From Macondimonas sp045864775 (lineage in GTDB: Bacteria; Pseudomonadota; Gammaproteobacteria; UBA5335): a DNA stretch of 64,000 nucleotides. Below are positions 32,264 to 43,936 of this stretch, in pieces (positions within the stretch are counted from its first letter, which is position 1; each line of letters begins with the position of its first letter). The position numbers were made by a program, and so were the translations under genes. The stretch lies in assembly GCA_045864775.1 (NCBI GenBank), contig BTVR01000002.1, forward strand, positions 806,001 to 870,000, in the 5' to 3' direction. The notes beneath the pieces are model-generated. The model worked only from the letters and a program-made list of their open reading frames with translations, had not been told where the DNA came from and ran no database searches.

Positions 32264-33331
32264 TCATCCTTGTACCCGGCGCAACCGCCAGCCGGCGAAC
32301 AAGCCGAGGGCCAGCGTCGGCAGCCAGGCGCTCACCCAGTTGGGCAGTCCCAGCACGACGCCGCCGCCGCTGAAGGTGAGATTGGTCAGGTAATAAGCCG
32401 CGCCGATCAAGACACCGACAATGACCCGGCGCACCATGCTGCTGTCGCGCAGACTGCCGAGGATCAGCGGCAAGGCCAGCAGCAGCATGGGCAGGATGCT
32501 GACCGGGACGACCAGCCGCGCCCAGAACAGCGTTCCAAACGGTTCACTCTCCAGGCCGTTGTCGCTCAGGAATTGCTTTTGTTGCCAGAGTTCCCGCAGG
32601 GTCAGTGTTTCCGCGCGCACGGCCAGCACTTCCACCAGATGCGGCTCGATGCGCAGCGGCCACACGCCTTGCGGCTGCCGGAAGTCGCTGGCCCCATCGG
32701 GGTTGAAGCGCGTGCCCTGGGCATCGAACAGCAGCCAGCCGTCCGGCTCCACCACCGCGCGCGGGGCCCGAACGACCTGCGTCAGCGCGCCGTCGTCGGC
32801 GAATTCCAGGATCTCCACGCCTCGCAGCAAGCGCGCGTTGACCAGACGATCGATGCGCACGAAGGTGTTGGCGTCGCGCAACCACACCTGATCCGCCACC
32901 CGCGCTACCCGGCCGGCCAGCCGCTGCGCATCGCGCATCTGGCGCGCCATCGCTTCGGCGGGCGGCGCGAGCCCGTCGCCGAGCGCCCAGGCGCCCGCCC
33001 CGATCATGAGGGAGGCCAGCAACACCACCCGCAACATGCGCCACATCGGCAGACCCAGTGCCTGCATGGCGATGAGTTCGCGCTGCACCGCGAGGCTACC
33101 CAGCCCCAGCAAGGCGCCGAGCAGCGCCGCGACGGGCAGGGTCTGGAACAGGAACGCCGGCAGGCGCAGGCTGACGTAGGCAAACAATTGCAGCGGCCCG
33201 AAGCGGGTATCGTCGAGATTTTCGATCTGCCCGAGCAGATTCACGAAGATCATCAATGCCGCCATCACCAGGGCAACCGTCAGAACGCCGGCGAGCAGGT
33301 GTCGCAGCAGATAACGCTCGAGCCGGCTCAT
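32264..33331 (-). CDS. lptG: LPS export ABC transporter permease LptG
   Basis: LptG and LptF form the membrane part of LptB2FG, which extracts lipopolysaccharide from the inner membrane. The 355-residue protein has the order expected: basic start MSRLERYLLRHLLAGVL, two helices with LQTLP-like FLFQTLPVAALLGALLGLG, a periplasmic beta-jellyroll middle, and three C-terminal helices with RDSSMVRRVIVGVLIG. The ATG at 33331 overlaps the lptF stop by four bases; another ATG at 33343 is possible. It converges on the RDD gene. Confidence 0.94.
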   Translation of the reverse strand: MSRLERYLLRHLLAGVLTVALVMAALMIFVNLLGQIENLDDTRFGPLQLFAYVSLRLPAFLFQTLPVAALLGALLGLGSLAVQRELIAMQALGLPMWRMLRVVLLASLMIGAGAWALGDGLAPPAEAMARQMRDAQRLAGRVARVADQVWLRDANTFVRIDRLVNARLLRGVEILEFADDGALTQVVRAPRAVVEPDGWLLFDAQGTRFNPDGASDFRQPQGVWPLRIEPHLVEVLAVRAETLTLRELWQQKQFLSDNGLESEPFGTLFWARLVVPVSILPMLLLALPLILGSLRDSSMVRRVIVGVLIGAAYYLTNLTFSGGGVVLGLPNWVSAWLPTLALGLFAGWRLRRVQG

Positions 33332-34425
33332 GTGCGTGCCCATGACCGGGAAAGGGACCAGGGGCGTATGCGCCCGTTCTGATACACCAGCAAGGCCACG
33401 CCCAGGCCTGCCACCACCAGATGCACCCACCACAGCCCGGCCCAGACCGGCAAGCGGCCCTGCTCCAGCGCGCCGCGCCCCAGGCCGAGCAGGTTGCCGA
33501 AAATGACGTACACCAGCACGGCCCACAACAGCCCATTGCTGCGCTTGCGTGGCGCCGAGCGCGCCAGCGGCAGGGCCACCAGGACGAACACGAACAGCGA
33601 CACCGGCGCCGCCAGACGCCGGTGCAGTTCCGCCCAATCGGCCGCGCTCCCGGCCTGCATGAGCGCCAGCGGCGACTGCAGGCTCCGCTTGCTCGCGCGC
33701 GGCAACATCTCGGGAAGTCGATAGCGCGCGACGTGAGTCTGGAAACGGACCACCTGATAGTCGGCGCGTCCCGGCGTGCCGTCGTAGCGCCAGCCATCCT
33801 CGAGCACCAGCTCGCGGACGCCGTCCGCCGCCCGACGCGTCCACCCCTCCCGGGCGCGGATCACCACGTCCTCGTCGTCCTGGCGAAAACGGATCAGGAT
33901 GTCCTCGAGACGCCCGCTGGCGCGGTCCGCCTTCTCGGCGTAAAACACCGCCTGACCACCCTGCAGCGGAAGAAAGCGCCCGGCCTGGAGCAGGCTCAGG
34001 CTGGCCTCCCGCTCGCTCGATTCGCGCATGACCATGCCTTCCCGGGCCGCCCAGGGCGCGATCGCCAGCGAGAGGGCGCCGACGGGCAGTGCGAGCACGA
34101 GCGCCAGACTGAGCAGCGGCTTCAGGTAGTGCCGCGGTCCGACGCCGCTGCCCGCGAGCGCGAAGGCTTCATGGTCCCGATAGAGCCGCCCCACCCCGAA
34201 GACGATGCCCAGCAACAAGGCGATCGGCAGGGCCAAGGCCAGTTGCTCGGGCAGTGTGAACAGCATCAGCCACCCCACCACTTCGGGGGCGATTTCGCCG
34301 GCGCCGGCCGCAGTCAGCAACCGGCCGAAGATGCCGCCGGCCAGCACCAGCAGGACGACGCCGGTCAGCACGAGTATCCAAAAGCCCACTTCCTGCAGCA
34401 GGTAGCGTGAAAATACGCGCAGCAT
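33328..34425 (-). CDS. lptF: LPS export ABC transporter permease LptF
   Basis: The 365-residue protein is the partner permease of LptG. It begins MLRVFSRYLLQEVGFW, has FTLPEQLALALPIALLLGIVFGVGRLYRDHE in the first membrane block, a periplasmic domain in the middle, and SVSLFVFVLVALPLARSAPRKR near the C-terminus. It is divergent from pepA, with 145 bases between the starts, the usual gammaproteobacterial layout. Confidence 0.95.
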   Translation of the reverse strand: MLRVFSRYLLQEVGFWILVLTGVVLLVLAGGIFGRLLTAAGAGEIAPEVVGWLMLFTLPEQLALALPIALLLGIVFGVGRLYRDHEAFALAGSGVGPRHYLKPLLSLALVLALPVGALSLAIAPWAAREGMVMRESSEREASLSLLQAGRFLPLQGGQAVFYAEKADRASGRLEDILIRFRQDDEDVVIRAREGWTRRAADGVRELVLEDGWRYDGTPGRADYQVVRFQTHVARYRLPEMLPRASKRSLQSPLALMQAGSAADWAELHRRLAAPVSLFVFVLVALPLARSAPRKRSNGLLWAVLVYVIFGNLLGLGRGALEQGRLPVWAGLWWVHLVVAGLGVALLVYQNGRIRPWSLSRSWART

Positions 34426-34445
34426 CAGGACCTTCCGTCCGATGA

Positions 34446-34474
34446 TTCAATAAAAACGTGCTTTCTCATAAAAT
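34446..34474 (+). promoter_or_regulatory. Possible promoter of pepA
   Basis: TTCAAT, 17 bases, TAAAAT. The -10 is good and the -35 poor. It lies in the lptF-pepA divergent region, about 95 bases before the pepA start. Confidence 0.35.
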
Positions 34475-34570
34475 GCGTCATCAGTGCAGCGGGACGCGGG
34501 ACTCGGCCACTTTCCGCCCGCAGCCGCCTGTCGGTGAAATCGGGCACCAGTCTACACGGGGAGAGTCTTT

Positions 34571-36064
34571 GTGGAATACGCAGCCAAGAGCGGGAATCCG
34601 GAGAAGCAGCGCGTCGCCTGCGTCATCGTCGGTGTCTTTGAATACCGGCGCCTGTCGGAGGCGGCCGAAGCCCTGGACAAGGCCAGTGGCGGCGTCATCT
34701 CGGCGGTTTTGCGGCGCGGCGACCTCGACGGCAAAGCGAATCAGACCCTGCTGCTGCACAGCCTGCCCCATACGCTCTGCGACCGGGTGCTGCTGGTGGG
34801 TTGCGGCAAGGAACGGGAGTTCGACGGCAGCCGCTATCGCGAAGTCGTCCGCACGGCGCTCAAGGTTCTGCGCCATTCCAGCGCGCGGGACGGTTTCAGC
34901 TATCTCGCCAGCCTGCCGGTGCGGGGCCACGATCTCGGCTGGAAGCTGCGCGAAACCGTGCTGGCCAGCGAGGCGCTGGCCTATCGGTTCCGCGCCCCGC
35001 AGGACGACGAGGGTCAGGACGCGCGCCTGCGCAGCCTGACCATGGGCGTGGACCGCCGGCGCGATCTCGAACTGGCCGAAACCCACATCCGCACCGCGCA
35101 GGCCGTCGCCGCCGGCACGGTCATGGCGCGGCATCTCGGCAACCTGCCGCCGAACGTCTGCACGCCGAGCTACCTCGCCGAACAGGCCCTCGCCCTGGCC
35201 GCCGCCGATCCGGCCGTGACGGCAAACGTGCTGGAAACGGCCGACATGGAAGCGCTGGGCATGGGCGCGCTGTTGTCGGTGGCCCGCGGCAGCCGCCAGC
35301 CGCCCAAGCTGATCGTGCTGGAATATGGCGCCGACAACGACAAGACACGTCCCATCGCGCTGGTCGGCAAGGGGGTGACCTTCGATTCGGGCGGGATTTC
35401 CCTCAAGCCCGGCGCGGGCATGGACGAGATGAAATTCGACATGTGCGGCGCCGCCAGCGTGCTCGGGGTCTTCAAGGCCGTCTCGCAGATGCAGCTGCCC
35501 ATCCATCTGGTCGGCATCATCCCGGCCAGCGAAAACCTGCCCGACGGCAATGCCAGCAAGCCCGGCGACATCGTCACCAGCATGGCCGGCAAGACCATCG
35601 AGATCCTCAACACCGACGCCGAAGGCCGGCTCCTGCTCTGCGACGCGCTCACCTATGCCAAGCGCTACGAGCCGGAAATCATCATCGACATCGCCACGCT
35701 CACCGGGGCCTGCGTCATTGCGCTGGGCAACCACGCCAGCGGGCTCTACAGCAACGACGCCGCACTGGCCAAGGCGCTGCTGGCCGCCGGCGAGGCGACC
35801 GGCGATCGCGCCTGGCAAATGCCGCTGTGGCCGGAGTACCAGAAGGCGCTGGACAGCAACTTCGCCGACATGGCGAACGTGGGCGGCCGGGAAGGCGGCA
35901 GCATCACCGCCGCCTGCTTCCTGTGGCGCTTCGTGGAAGACCAGCGCTGGGCCCATCTGGACATCGCGGGCACGGCCTGGCGATCCGGCAAGGAAAAAGG
36001 CGCGACCGGCCGGCCCGTGCCACTCCTGCTCGAGTACCTGATGCAGCAGGCCGCGCGCGCATGA
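34571..36064 (+). CDS. pepA: Leucyl aminopeptidase PepA
   Basis: PepA is a hexameric two-metal M17 aminopeptidase; in some gammaproteobacteria it also binds DNA. The 497-residue protein shows LVGKGVTFDSGGISLKPG, the active-site NTDAEGRLLL, and GREGGSITAACFL at the end. The start is a GTG at 34571 preceded by GGGGAGAG. holC overlaps its stop (ATGA) and valS follows, giving the conserved pepA-holC-valS operon. Confidence 0.96.
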   Translation: MEYAAKSGNPEKQRVACVIVGVFEYRRLSEAAEALDKASGGVISAVLRRGDLDGKANQTLLLHSLPHTLCDRVLLVGCGKEREFDGSRYREVVRTALKVLRHSSARDGFSYLASLPVRGHDLGWKLRETVLASEALAYRFRAPQDDEGQDARLRSLTMGVDRRRDLELAETHIRTAQAVAAGTVMARHLGNLPPNVCTPSYLAEQALALAAADPAVTANVLETADMEALGMGALLSVARGSRQPPKLIVLEYGADNDKTRPIALVGKGVTFDSGGISLKPGAGMDEMKFDMCGAASVLGVFKAVSQMQLPIHLVGIIPASENLPDGNASKPGDIVTSMAGKTIEILNTDAEGRLLLCDALTYAKRYEPEIIIDIATLTGACVIALGNHASGLYSNDAALAKALLAAGEATGDRAWQMPLWPEYQKALDSNFADMANVGGREGGSITAACFLWRFVEDQRWAHLDIAGTAWRSGKEKGATGRPVPLLLEYLMQQAARA

Positions 36065-36492
36065 CCCATGTCGGGTTTTATCTGCTGCAGGACGGCGGCG
36101 CGGAGCAACGCCATCGCACGGCCTGCCGCCTCATCGACAAGGCTTACCGCCAGGGCCTCGGCATCTATGTCCACGCGTGCGACCCACAGGCCGTCGCCGC
36201 GCTCGACACGCTGCTCTGGACCTTCCGTCAGGGCAGCTTCATTCCCCACGTCGCGCTCGCCCAGGAAGACGGCGTCAGCCCCGTCCTTTTGGGCTGCGAT
36301 GCCGAGCCGCCGACGCGCCTGAGCGACGTGCTGGTGAACCTGACCGACACCGTGCCGCTGTTCTTCAGCCGCTTCGAGCGCGTGGTGGAACTGATCGGCG
36401 CCACCGACGGCGAACGCGCGCTGGGACGCGAGCGCTACCGCTTCTATCGCGATCGGGGCTATCCCCTGCAAACTCATCAACTCCCCGCCTGA
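36061..36492 (+). CDS. holC: DNA polymerase III chi subunit
   Basis: HolC links the clamp loader to single-stranded DNA-binding protein. The 143-residue protein starts THVGFYLLQDG, with RTACRLIDKAYRQGLGIYVHA, LDTLLWTFRQGSFIPH and LVNLTDTVPLFFSRFERVVELI, all typical. The ATG at 36061 overlaps the pepA stop. valS follows after 30 bases. Confidence 0.94.
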   Translation: MTHVGFYLLQDGGAEQRHRTACRLIDKAYRQGLGIYVHACDPQAVAALDTLLWTFRQGSFIPHVALAQEDGVSPVLLGCDAEPPTRLSDVLVNLTDTVPLFFSRFERVVELIGATDGERALGRERYRFYRDRGYPLQTHQLPA

Positions 36493-36522
36493 ACCGGCCC
36501 CGCTCCTCCTACCCGAGTCATC

Positions 36523-39351
<2,829 letters not shown>

Positions 39352-39490
39352 CAGGTAAAAAAGAGACGTCACGCTCCGCTTTCACGTGATTGCCTCCAAC
39401 AGGCCGGCGCCGCATCGATAGCGCCGGGGTGGCGCCTGCCCCAACACGGTACAGGCGCATGCTCTTTGCTCGCAGCTGGGTCAAGGTCCG

Positions 39491-39533
39491 TGACACAGCG
39501 CGGCTCCGCTGCCGCGTCCAAGGCTGACACAGC
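39491..39533. repeat. Direct repeat upstream of the ethanolamine genes
   Basis: TGACACAGC occurs at 39491-39499 and again at 39525-39533, 34 bases apart, in the 250-base gap between valS and the permease gene. The spacing of about three helical turns could suit an activator site. I see no clear promoter or cobalamin riboswitch in the gap. Confidence 0.3.
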
Positions 39534-39601
39534 CTCTGGCAGCTTTCTTGCTTCGATCAATCGGCAATAAGAACCTCTGGACGCCAGACGGGGTGCCGAG
39601 C

Positions 39602-40966
39602 ATGACGCAGCTGAAATCGAGTCTGGGCGCCCTGCACCTGTGGGGCATTGCGGTAGGGCTGGTCATTTCCGGGGAGTACTTCGGCTGGAGTTACGGCTGG
39701 GGCGCTGCCGGCACGCTAGGCTTTTTGGTCACCACCGTGCTGGTGGCGACCATGTATGCCGCCTTCATCTTCAGCTACACGGAACTCACCGCCGCCATCC
39801 CGCACGCCGGCGGGCCGTTCGCCTACAGCCGGCGGGCGTTCGGGCCGACCGGCGGGCTGTTCGCCGGACTCGCCACGCTGATCGAGTTCGTGTTCGCGCC
39901 GCCGGCCATCGCGCTCGCCATCGGCGCCTACCTCAACGTGCAGTTCCCGGCGCTCGATCCGAAGACGGCGGCCGTCGGGGCCTATGTGGTGTTCATGGGA
40001 CTCAACATCCTCGGCGTGCAGATCGCCGCCACGTTCGAGCTGGTCGTCACCGTGCTCGCGGTGCTGGAGCTGCTGGTGTTCATGGGCGTGGTGGCACCGG
40101 GGTTCAGCGTCAGCAATTTCGTCCTGAACGGCTGGGCCGGGAGCAACGAATTCGGCGGCGCGGCCATCGCCGGCATCTTCGCCGCCATTCCGTTTGCCAT
40201 CTGGTTCTTTCTCGCCATCGAGGGCGCCGCCATGGCGGCCGAGGAAGCGAAGAACCCCAAACGCACCATCCCCATCGCCTACATCAGCGGCATCCTCACG
40301 CTGCTGGTGCTGGCGTTCGGGGTGATGATCTTCGCGGGCGGCGTCGGCGACTGGAAGGCGCTGTCGGGCATCAACGACCCGCTGCCGCAGGCCATGAAAA
40401 CCGTGGTCGGCGAGAGTTCCGGCTGGCTGCACATGCTGGTGTGGATCGGCCTGTTCGGACTCGTGGCGAGCTTCCACGGCATCATTCTTGGCTACTCGCG
40501 GCAGTTCTTCGCGCTCGCCCGCGCCGGCTACCTGCCGGCGGGCCTTGCCGTGCTGCACCCGCGCTTTCGCACGCCGCACCGGGCCATCATCGCCGGCGGC
40601 CTGGTCGGTATCGCCGCCATCTTCAGCGACGGCCTCATCAATCTGCAGGGCATGACGCTTACCGCCGCCATGATCACCATGTCCGTGTTCGGCGCCATCG
40701 TCATGTACATCATGAGCATGGCGAGCCTGTTTCGCCTGCGCGCCAGCGAACCCGCGCTGGAGCGGCCGTTTCGCGCGCCGGGTTACCCGGTGGTGCCGGC
40801 GGTGGCGCTCGGGCTGGCGCTGGTGTGCCTCGTGGCAATGGCCTGGTTCAACCCGGTCATCGGCAGCCTGTTCGTGGCCCTGATGGCGGGCGGTTACGTG
40901 TACTTCCAGCTGACCGCACACCAGCGCGCGGCGGCGCCGGCCGATGCCATGCTGGAGCGCGTGTGA
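39602..40966 (+). CDS. eat: Ethanolamine permease (APC superfamily)
   Basis: The 454-residue protein has about twelve membrane spans. It opens LHLWGIAVGLVISGEYFGWSYGW, a hallmark of ethanolamine permeases, followed by AAIPHAGGPFAYSRRAFGP. IPFAIWFFLAIEGAAMAAEE matches the APC core. It sits 28 bases before eutB, so it should import ethanolamine for deamination. The ATG at 39602 is chosen by family start; its ribosome site (GGGGTG) is only fair. Confidence 0.9.
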   Translation: MTQLKSSLGALHLWGIAVGLVISGEYFGWSYGWGAAGTLGFLVTTVLVATMYAAFIFSYTELTAAIPHAGGPFAYSRRAFGPTGGLFAGLATLIEFVFAPPAIALAIGAYLNVQFPALDPKTAAVGAYVVFMGLNILGVQIAATFELVVTVLAVLELLVFMGVVAPGFSVSNFVLNGWAGSNEFGGAAIAGIFAAIPFAIWFFLAIEGAAMAAEEAKNPKRTIPIAYISGILTLLVLAFGVMIFAGGVGDWKALSGINDPLPQAMKTVVGESSGWLHMLVWIGLFGLVASFHGIILGYSRQFFALARAGYLPAGLAVLHPRFRTPHRAIIAGGLVGIAAIFSDGLINLQGMTLTAAMITMSVFGAIVMYIMSMASLFRLRASEPALERPFRAPGYPVVPAVALGLALVCLVAMAWFNPVIGSLFVALMAGGYVYFQLTAHQRAAAPADAMLERV

Positions 40967-40994
40967 ACGGCGTGCCCTGAAGCGTGAGGGGCGC

Positions 40995-42374
40995 ATGGCC
41001 TACCGCAGCCGCGTGGGAGTGGCCGGGTACGTCTTCGCCGACCTGCGCGAGCTGTTGGCCAAGGCGAGTCCGGCCCGCTCGGGCGATTACCTGGCGGGCC
41101 TTGGCGCCGGCAGCTACGAGGAGCGCATGGCGGCGCGCATGGTGCTGGCCGACCTGCCGCTCAAGACCTTCCTCGACGAGCCGCTGATTCCGTACGAATC
41201 CGACGAGGTCACGCGGCTGATCATCGACCGCCACGACCGGGCGGCCTTTGCGCCGGTGTGCCATCTCACGGTCGGCGAGTTCCGCAACTGGCTGCTGCTC
41301 GACAGCACCGACAGCGCCGCACTCGCGGCGCTCGCCCCCGGCCTCACGCCCGAGATGATGGCCGCCGTGAGCAAGCTGATGCGCAATCAGGATCTGATCC
41401 TGGCCGCGCGCAAATGCCGGGTGGTGACGCGGTTTCGGAACACCATCGGCCTGCCGGGGCATCTGGCCGTGCGGCTGCAACCGAACCACCCGACGGACGA
41501 TCTGAAGGGCATCGCCGCCAGCACGCTCGACGGGCTGCTGTACGGCGCCGGCGACGCCGTGGTCGGCATCAACCCGGCCGGCGATTCGCTCGCCACCATG
41601 CACCGGCTGTGGCAGATGCTCGACGAGCTTCGCACGCGCTTCGACATCCCCATGCAAAGCTGCGTGCTGACGCACGTGACGACGCAGATCGCGGCCATCG
41701 AGCAGGGCGCGCCGGTCGATCTGGTGTTCCAGTCGATCGCCGGCACCGAGGCGGCCAACGCGAGCTTCGGCGTCACGCTCGCGCTGCTGCGCGAGGCGCG
41801 CGAGGCGGCGCTGTCGCTCGGGCGCGGCACGCTCGGCGACAACGTCATGTACTTCGAGACCGGGCAGGGCAGCGCGCTGTCGGCCGGCGCGCACCACGGC
41901 GTCGACCAGCAGACCTGCGAGGCGCGCGCCTATGCCGTGGCGCGCGAGTTCCGGCCGCTGCTGACCAATACGGTCGTCGGCTTCATCGGCCCGGAGTACC
42001 TCTACGACGGCAAGCAGATCATCCGCGCCGGGCTGGAGGACCACTTCTGCGGCAAGCTGCTCGGCGTGCCCATGGGCTGCGACGTGTGCTACACGAACCA
42101 CGCCGAGGCCGACCAGGACGACATGGACACGCTGATGACGCTGCTCGCAAACGCGGGCCTGAGCTTCATCATGGGCATTCCGGGCGCGGACGACATCATG
42201 CTGAATTACCAGAGCACGTCGTTCCACGACGCGCTGTACCTGCGTGAGTTGCTGGGTCTCAAGCGTGCGCCGGAGTTCGAGGCGTGGCTCACGCGCATGG
42301 GCATCGCGGACGCGCAGGGCCGGCTGCGGCAGATCGGCGACACGCACCGGCTGCTGCGGGAACTGCCGACGTGA
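40995..42374 (+). CDS. eutB: Ethanolamine ammonia-lyase large subunit
   Basis: EutB with EutC splits ethanolamine to acetaldehyde and ammonia with adenosylcobalamin. The 459-residue protein shows the TIM-barrel landmarks RFRNTIGLPGHLAVRLQPNHPTDD, VVGINPAGDS, MYFETGQGSALSAGAHHGVDQQT and GKLLGVPMGCDVCYTNHAEADQDDMD. GAGG precedes the ATG. It overlaps the eutC GTG by four bases. No EutA reactivase, EutR activator, shell proteins or aldehyde dehydrogenase lie nearby. Confidence 0.95.
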   Translation: MAYRSRVGVAGYVFADLRELLAKASPARSGDYLAGLGAGSYEERMAARMVLADLPLKTFLDEPLIPYESDEVTRLIIDRHDRAAFAPVCHLTVGEFRNWLLLDSTDSAALAALAPGLTPEMMAAVSKLMRNQDLILAARKCRVVTRFRNTIGLPGHLAVRLQPNHPTDDLKGIAASTLDGLLYGAGDAVVGINPAGDSLATMHRLWQMLDELRTRFDIPMQSCVLTHVTTQIAAIEQGAPVDLVFQSIAGTEAANASFGVTLALLREAREAALSLGRGTLGDNVMYFETGQGSALSAGAHHGVDQQTCEARAYAVAREFRPLLTNTVVGFIGPEYLYDGKQIIRAGLEDHFCGKLLGVPMGCDVCYTNHAEADQDDMDTLMTLLANAGLSFIMGIPGADDIMLNYQSTSFHDALYLRELLGLKRAPEFEAWLTRMGIADAQGRLRQIGDTHRLLRELPT

Positions 42375-43195
42375 GCGAGCCGCCCGGGACGAGTGCGCCG
42401 ACGGACGCGCGCGAACCGGCTGATCCGATCGAGCCGGTGGCATCTCGCCCCCTGGTGCGGGACGACCCCTGGCAGGCGCTGCGCCGGCACACCGCGGCGC
42501 GCATCGCGCTCGGCCGGGTCGGCGCCAGCCTGCCGACCGACGAGGTGCTGCGCTTCGGCCTCGCCCACGCGCAGGCACGCGACGCGGTGCTGCGGCCGCT
42601 CGACGCCGATGCCTTGCAGCGCGATCTCGAATCCGACGGCTGGCGCGTGCTGCGCGCCCACAGCGCCGCGCCGAGTCGCCACGACTACCTGCTGCGGCCC
42701 GATCTTGGCCGGCGCCTGCGCGATGCCGATCGCGCGCGGCTGGCCGCCGAAGCCACCGCGGCGGAACTCGCGCTGGTGGTGGCGGACGGATTGTCGTCGT
42801 CGGCCGTGCAGCAGCACGTGTGCCCGCTGCTGGCGGAGTTTCGCCGCCGCTTCGATACCGACTGGCAGAACACGCCGCTGGTGCTGGTCGAGCAGGGCCG
42901 GGTGGCGATCGGCGACGACATCGGCGCCGCTTTGGGCGCCCGGCTGGCAGTGGTACTGATCGGCGAGCGACCGGGGTTGAGTTCGCCGGCGAGCCTTGGC
43001 GTGTACCTCACCTTCGCGCCGCGCCCGGGGCGCACGAACGGCGAGCGCAACTGCATCTCCAACGTACGCCCGGAGGGCCTCGTCTACGCCGACGCCGCCT
43101 ACAAACTCGCGCACCTGTGCCGCGCCGCGCTGCGCCGGCAACTGACCGGCGTCGACCTCAAGGACGACAGCGACCTGCTCGCGCTGCCGGGATGA
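42371..43195 (+). CDS. eutC: Ethanolamine ammonia-lyase small subunit
   Basis: The 274-residue protein completes the enzyme and helps bind cobalamin. HTAARIALGRVGASLPTDEVLRFGLAHAQARDAV, LVVADGLSSSAVQQHV, and RPGRTNGERNCISNVRPEGL with ADAAYKLAHL are family signatures. A ~35-residue proline-rich N-terminus precedes the conserved region. The GTG at 42371 overlaps the eutB TGA, so the subunits are translationally coupled. Confidence 0.94.
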   Translation: MSEPPGTSAPTDAREPADPIEPVASRPLVRDDPWQALRRHTAARIALGRVGASLPTDEVLRFGLAHAQARDAVLRPLDADALQRDLESDGWRVLRAHSAAPSRHDYLLRPDLGRRLRDADRARLAAEATAAELALVVADGLSSSAVQQHVCPLLAEFRRRFDTDWQNTPLVLVEQGRVAIGDDIGAALGARLAVVLIGERPGLSSPASLGVYLTFAPRPGRTNGERNCISNVRPEGLVYADAAYKLAHLCRAALRRQLTGVDLKDDSDLLALPG

Positions 43196-43208
43196 CTGGC
43201 ACTGGCGC

Positions 43209-43547
43209 TCAGTCAGCCTGCTCGGCCCCTTGCAAGCGTTGCAGATGCGCCCGGGTCAACTCGTAAAAACGCCGCGAGGGGCCGACGTCCTCGAAGATCG
43301 GATCACCGAGCTCATCGCGCGCCACCACCTGCGAGCCCTGCTGGTAGGGCAACAGGGCCTCGACTTCGTCCAGCGCGGCGCGGATCAGCTCGCGCAGCAG
43401 TTCGGCCTCGCTACAGGCGGGATACAACTCCTGCAAGGCGCGCAGCCGCGCCAGATCATGCGCTGGCAGGCGCAGAAAAAAATCGTGCTCGTTGGTGTGC
43501 TGGCGCCGCTCGCTCTGCCAGCTCTTCAGCAAGTCCTTGATCGCCAC
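43209..43547 (-). CDS. Small hypothetical protein with a possible ribbon-helix-helix-like region
   Basis: I do not recognise the function. The 112-residue protein starts at a GTG with GGGAAG before it: AIKDLLKSWQSERRQHTNEHDFFLRLPAHDLARLRALQELYPACSEAELLRELIRAALDEVE. The FFLRLPAHDLARLRAL..LYP..SE.ELLRELI pattern looks like a short strand followed by two helices. The rest is acidic and ends near HLQRLQGAEQAD. It is soluble and has no signal peptide. It converges on eutC. The frame is open upstream to 43796, but that part overlaps a DUF2970 gene. Confidence 0.75.
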   Translation of the reverse strand: MAIKDLLKSWQSERRQHTNEHDFFLRLPAHDLARLRALQELYPACSEAELLRELIRAALDEVEALLPYQQGSQVVARDELGDPIFEDVGPSRRFYELTRAHLQRLQGAEQAD

Positions 43548-43603
43548 TGTGTGCTTCCCTTTCGTTGATGACGTTCCGATCGTGACGGCTGTATCGGCCC
43601 GGC

Positions 43604-43825
43604 TCAGGGCGCGCCGTGACCCGCCTGGGCCAGCAGGATCTTCACGCCCACCCAGATCAGCAGGATCAGGATCAGCGTCGCCACCGTCCCGATCGCGATG
43701 AAGGCAAACGGGCTGCCGCTGGTGAAATCCCGTTGGCGGTTCTTCTCGCTCTGCACGCCGACCAGCGCCGCCAGCACGCTGCCCACGACCTGCCAAAATC
43801 CCATGCGCTGCTCACGCTGCGTCAT
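43604..43825 (-). CDS. DUF2970 family small membrane protein
   Basis: The 73-residue protein matches DUF2970: GFWQVVGSVLAALVGVQSEKNRQRDF, then a single helix FIAIGTVATLILILLIWVGVKILL. The function is unknown; members occur widely in gammaproteobacteria. GAGG precedes the ATG at 43825. It is upstream of the gene at 43209-43547 on the same strand and diverges from the MoxR gene. Confidence 0.85.
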   Translation of the reverse strand: MTQREQRMGFWQVVGSVLAALVGVQSEKNRQRDFTSGSPFAFIAIGTVATLILILLIWVGVKILLAQAGHGAP

Positions 43826-43936
43826 CGACCTCATCCTCGCTCGTCATTTCCACCCTCGCGCGGGGTGGAGGATCAGATTCTACCGACCTCGGCCGAAAAC
43901 CTCATGTGAACCCCCAAGCTGTCCGCCGGAGTGGCC

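Noticed and set aside
39352..39601. Cobalamin riboswitch before the ethanolamine genes
   Set aside because: I looked for the B12-box core and the expected multi-stem layout and found neither in this 250-base gap.
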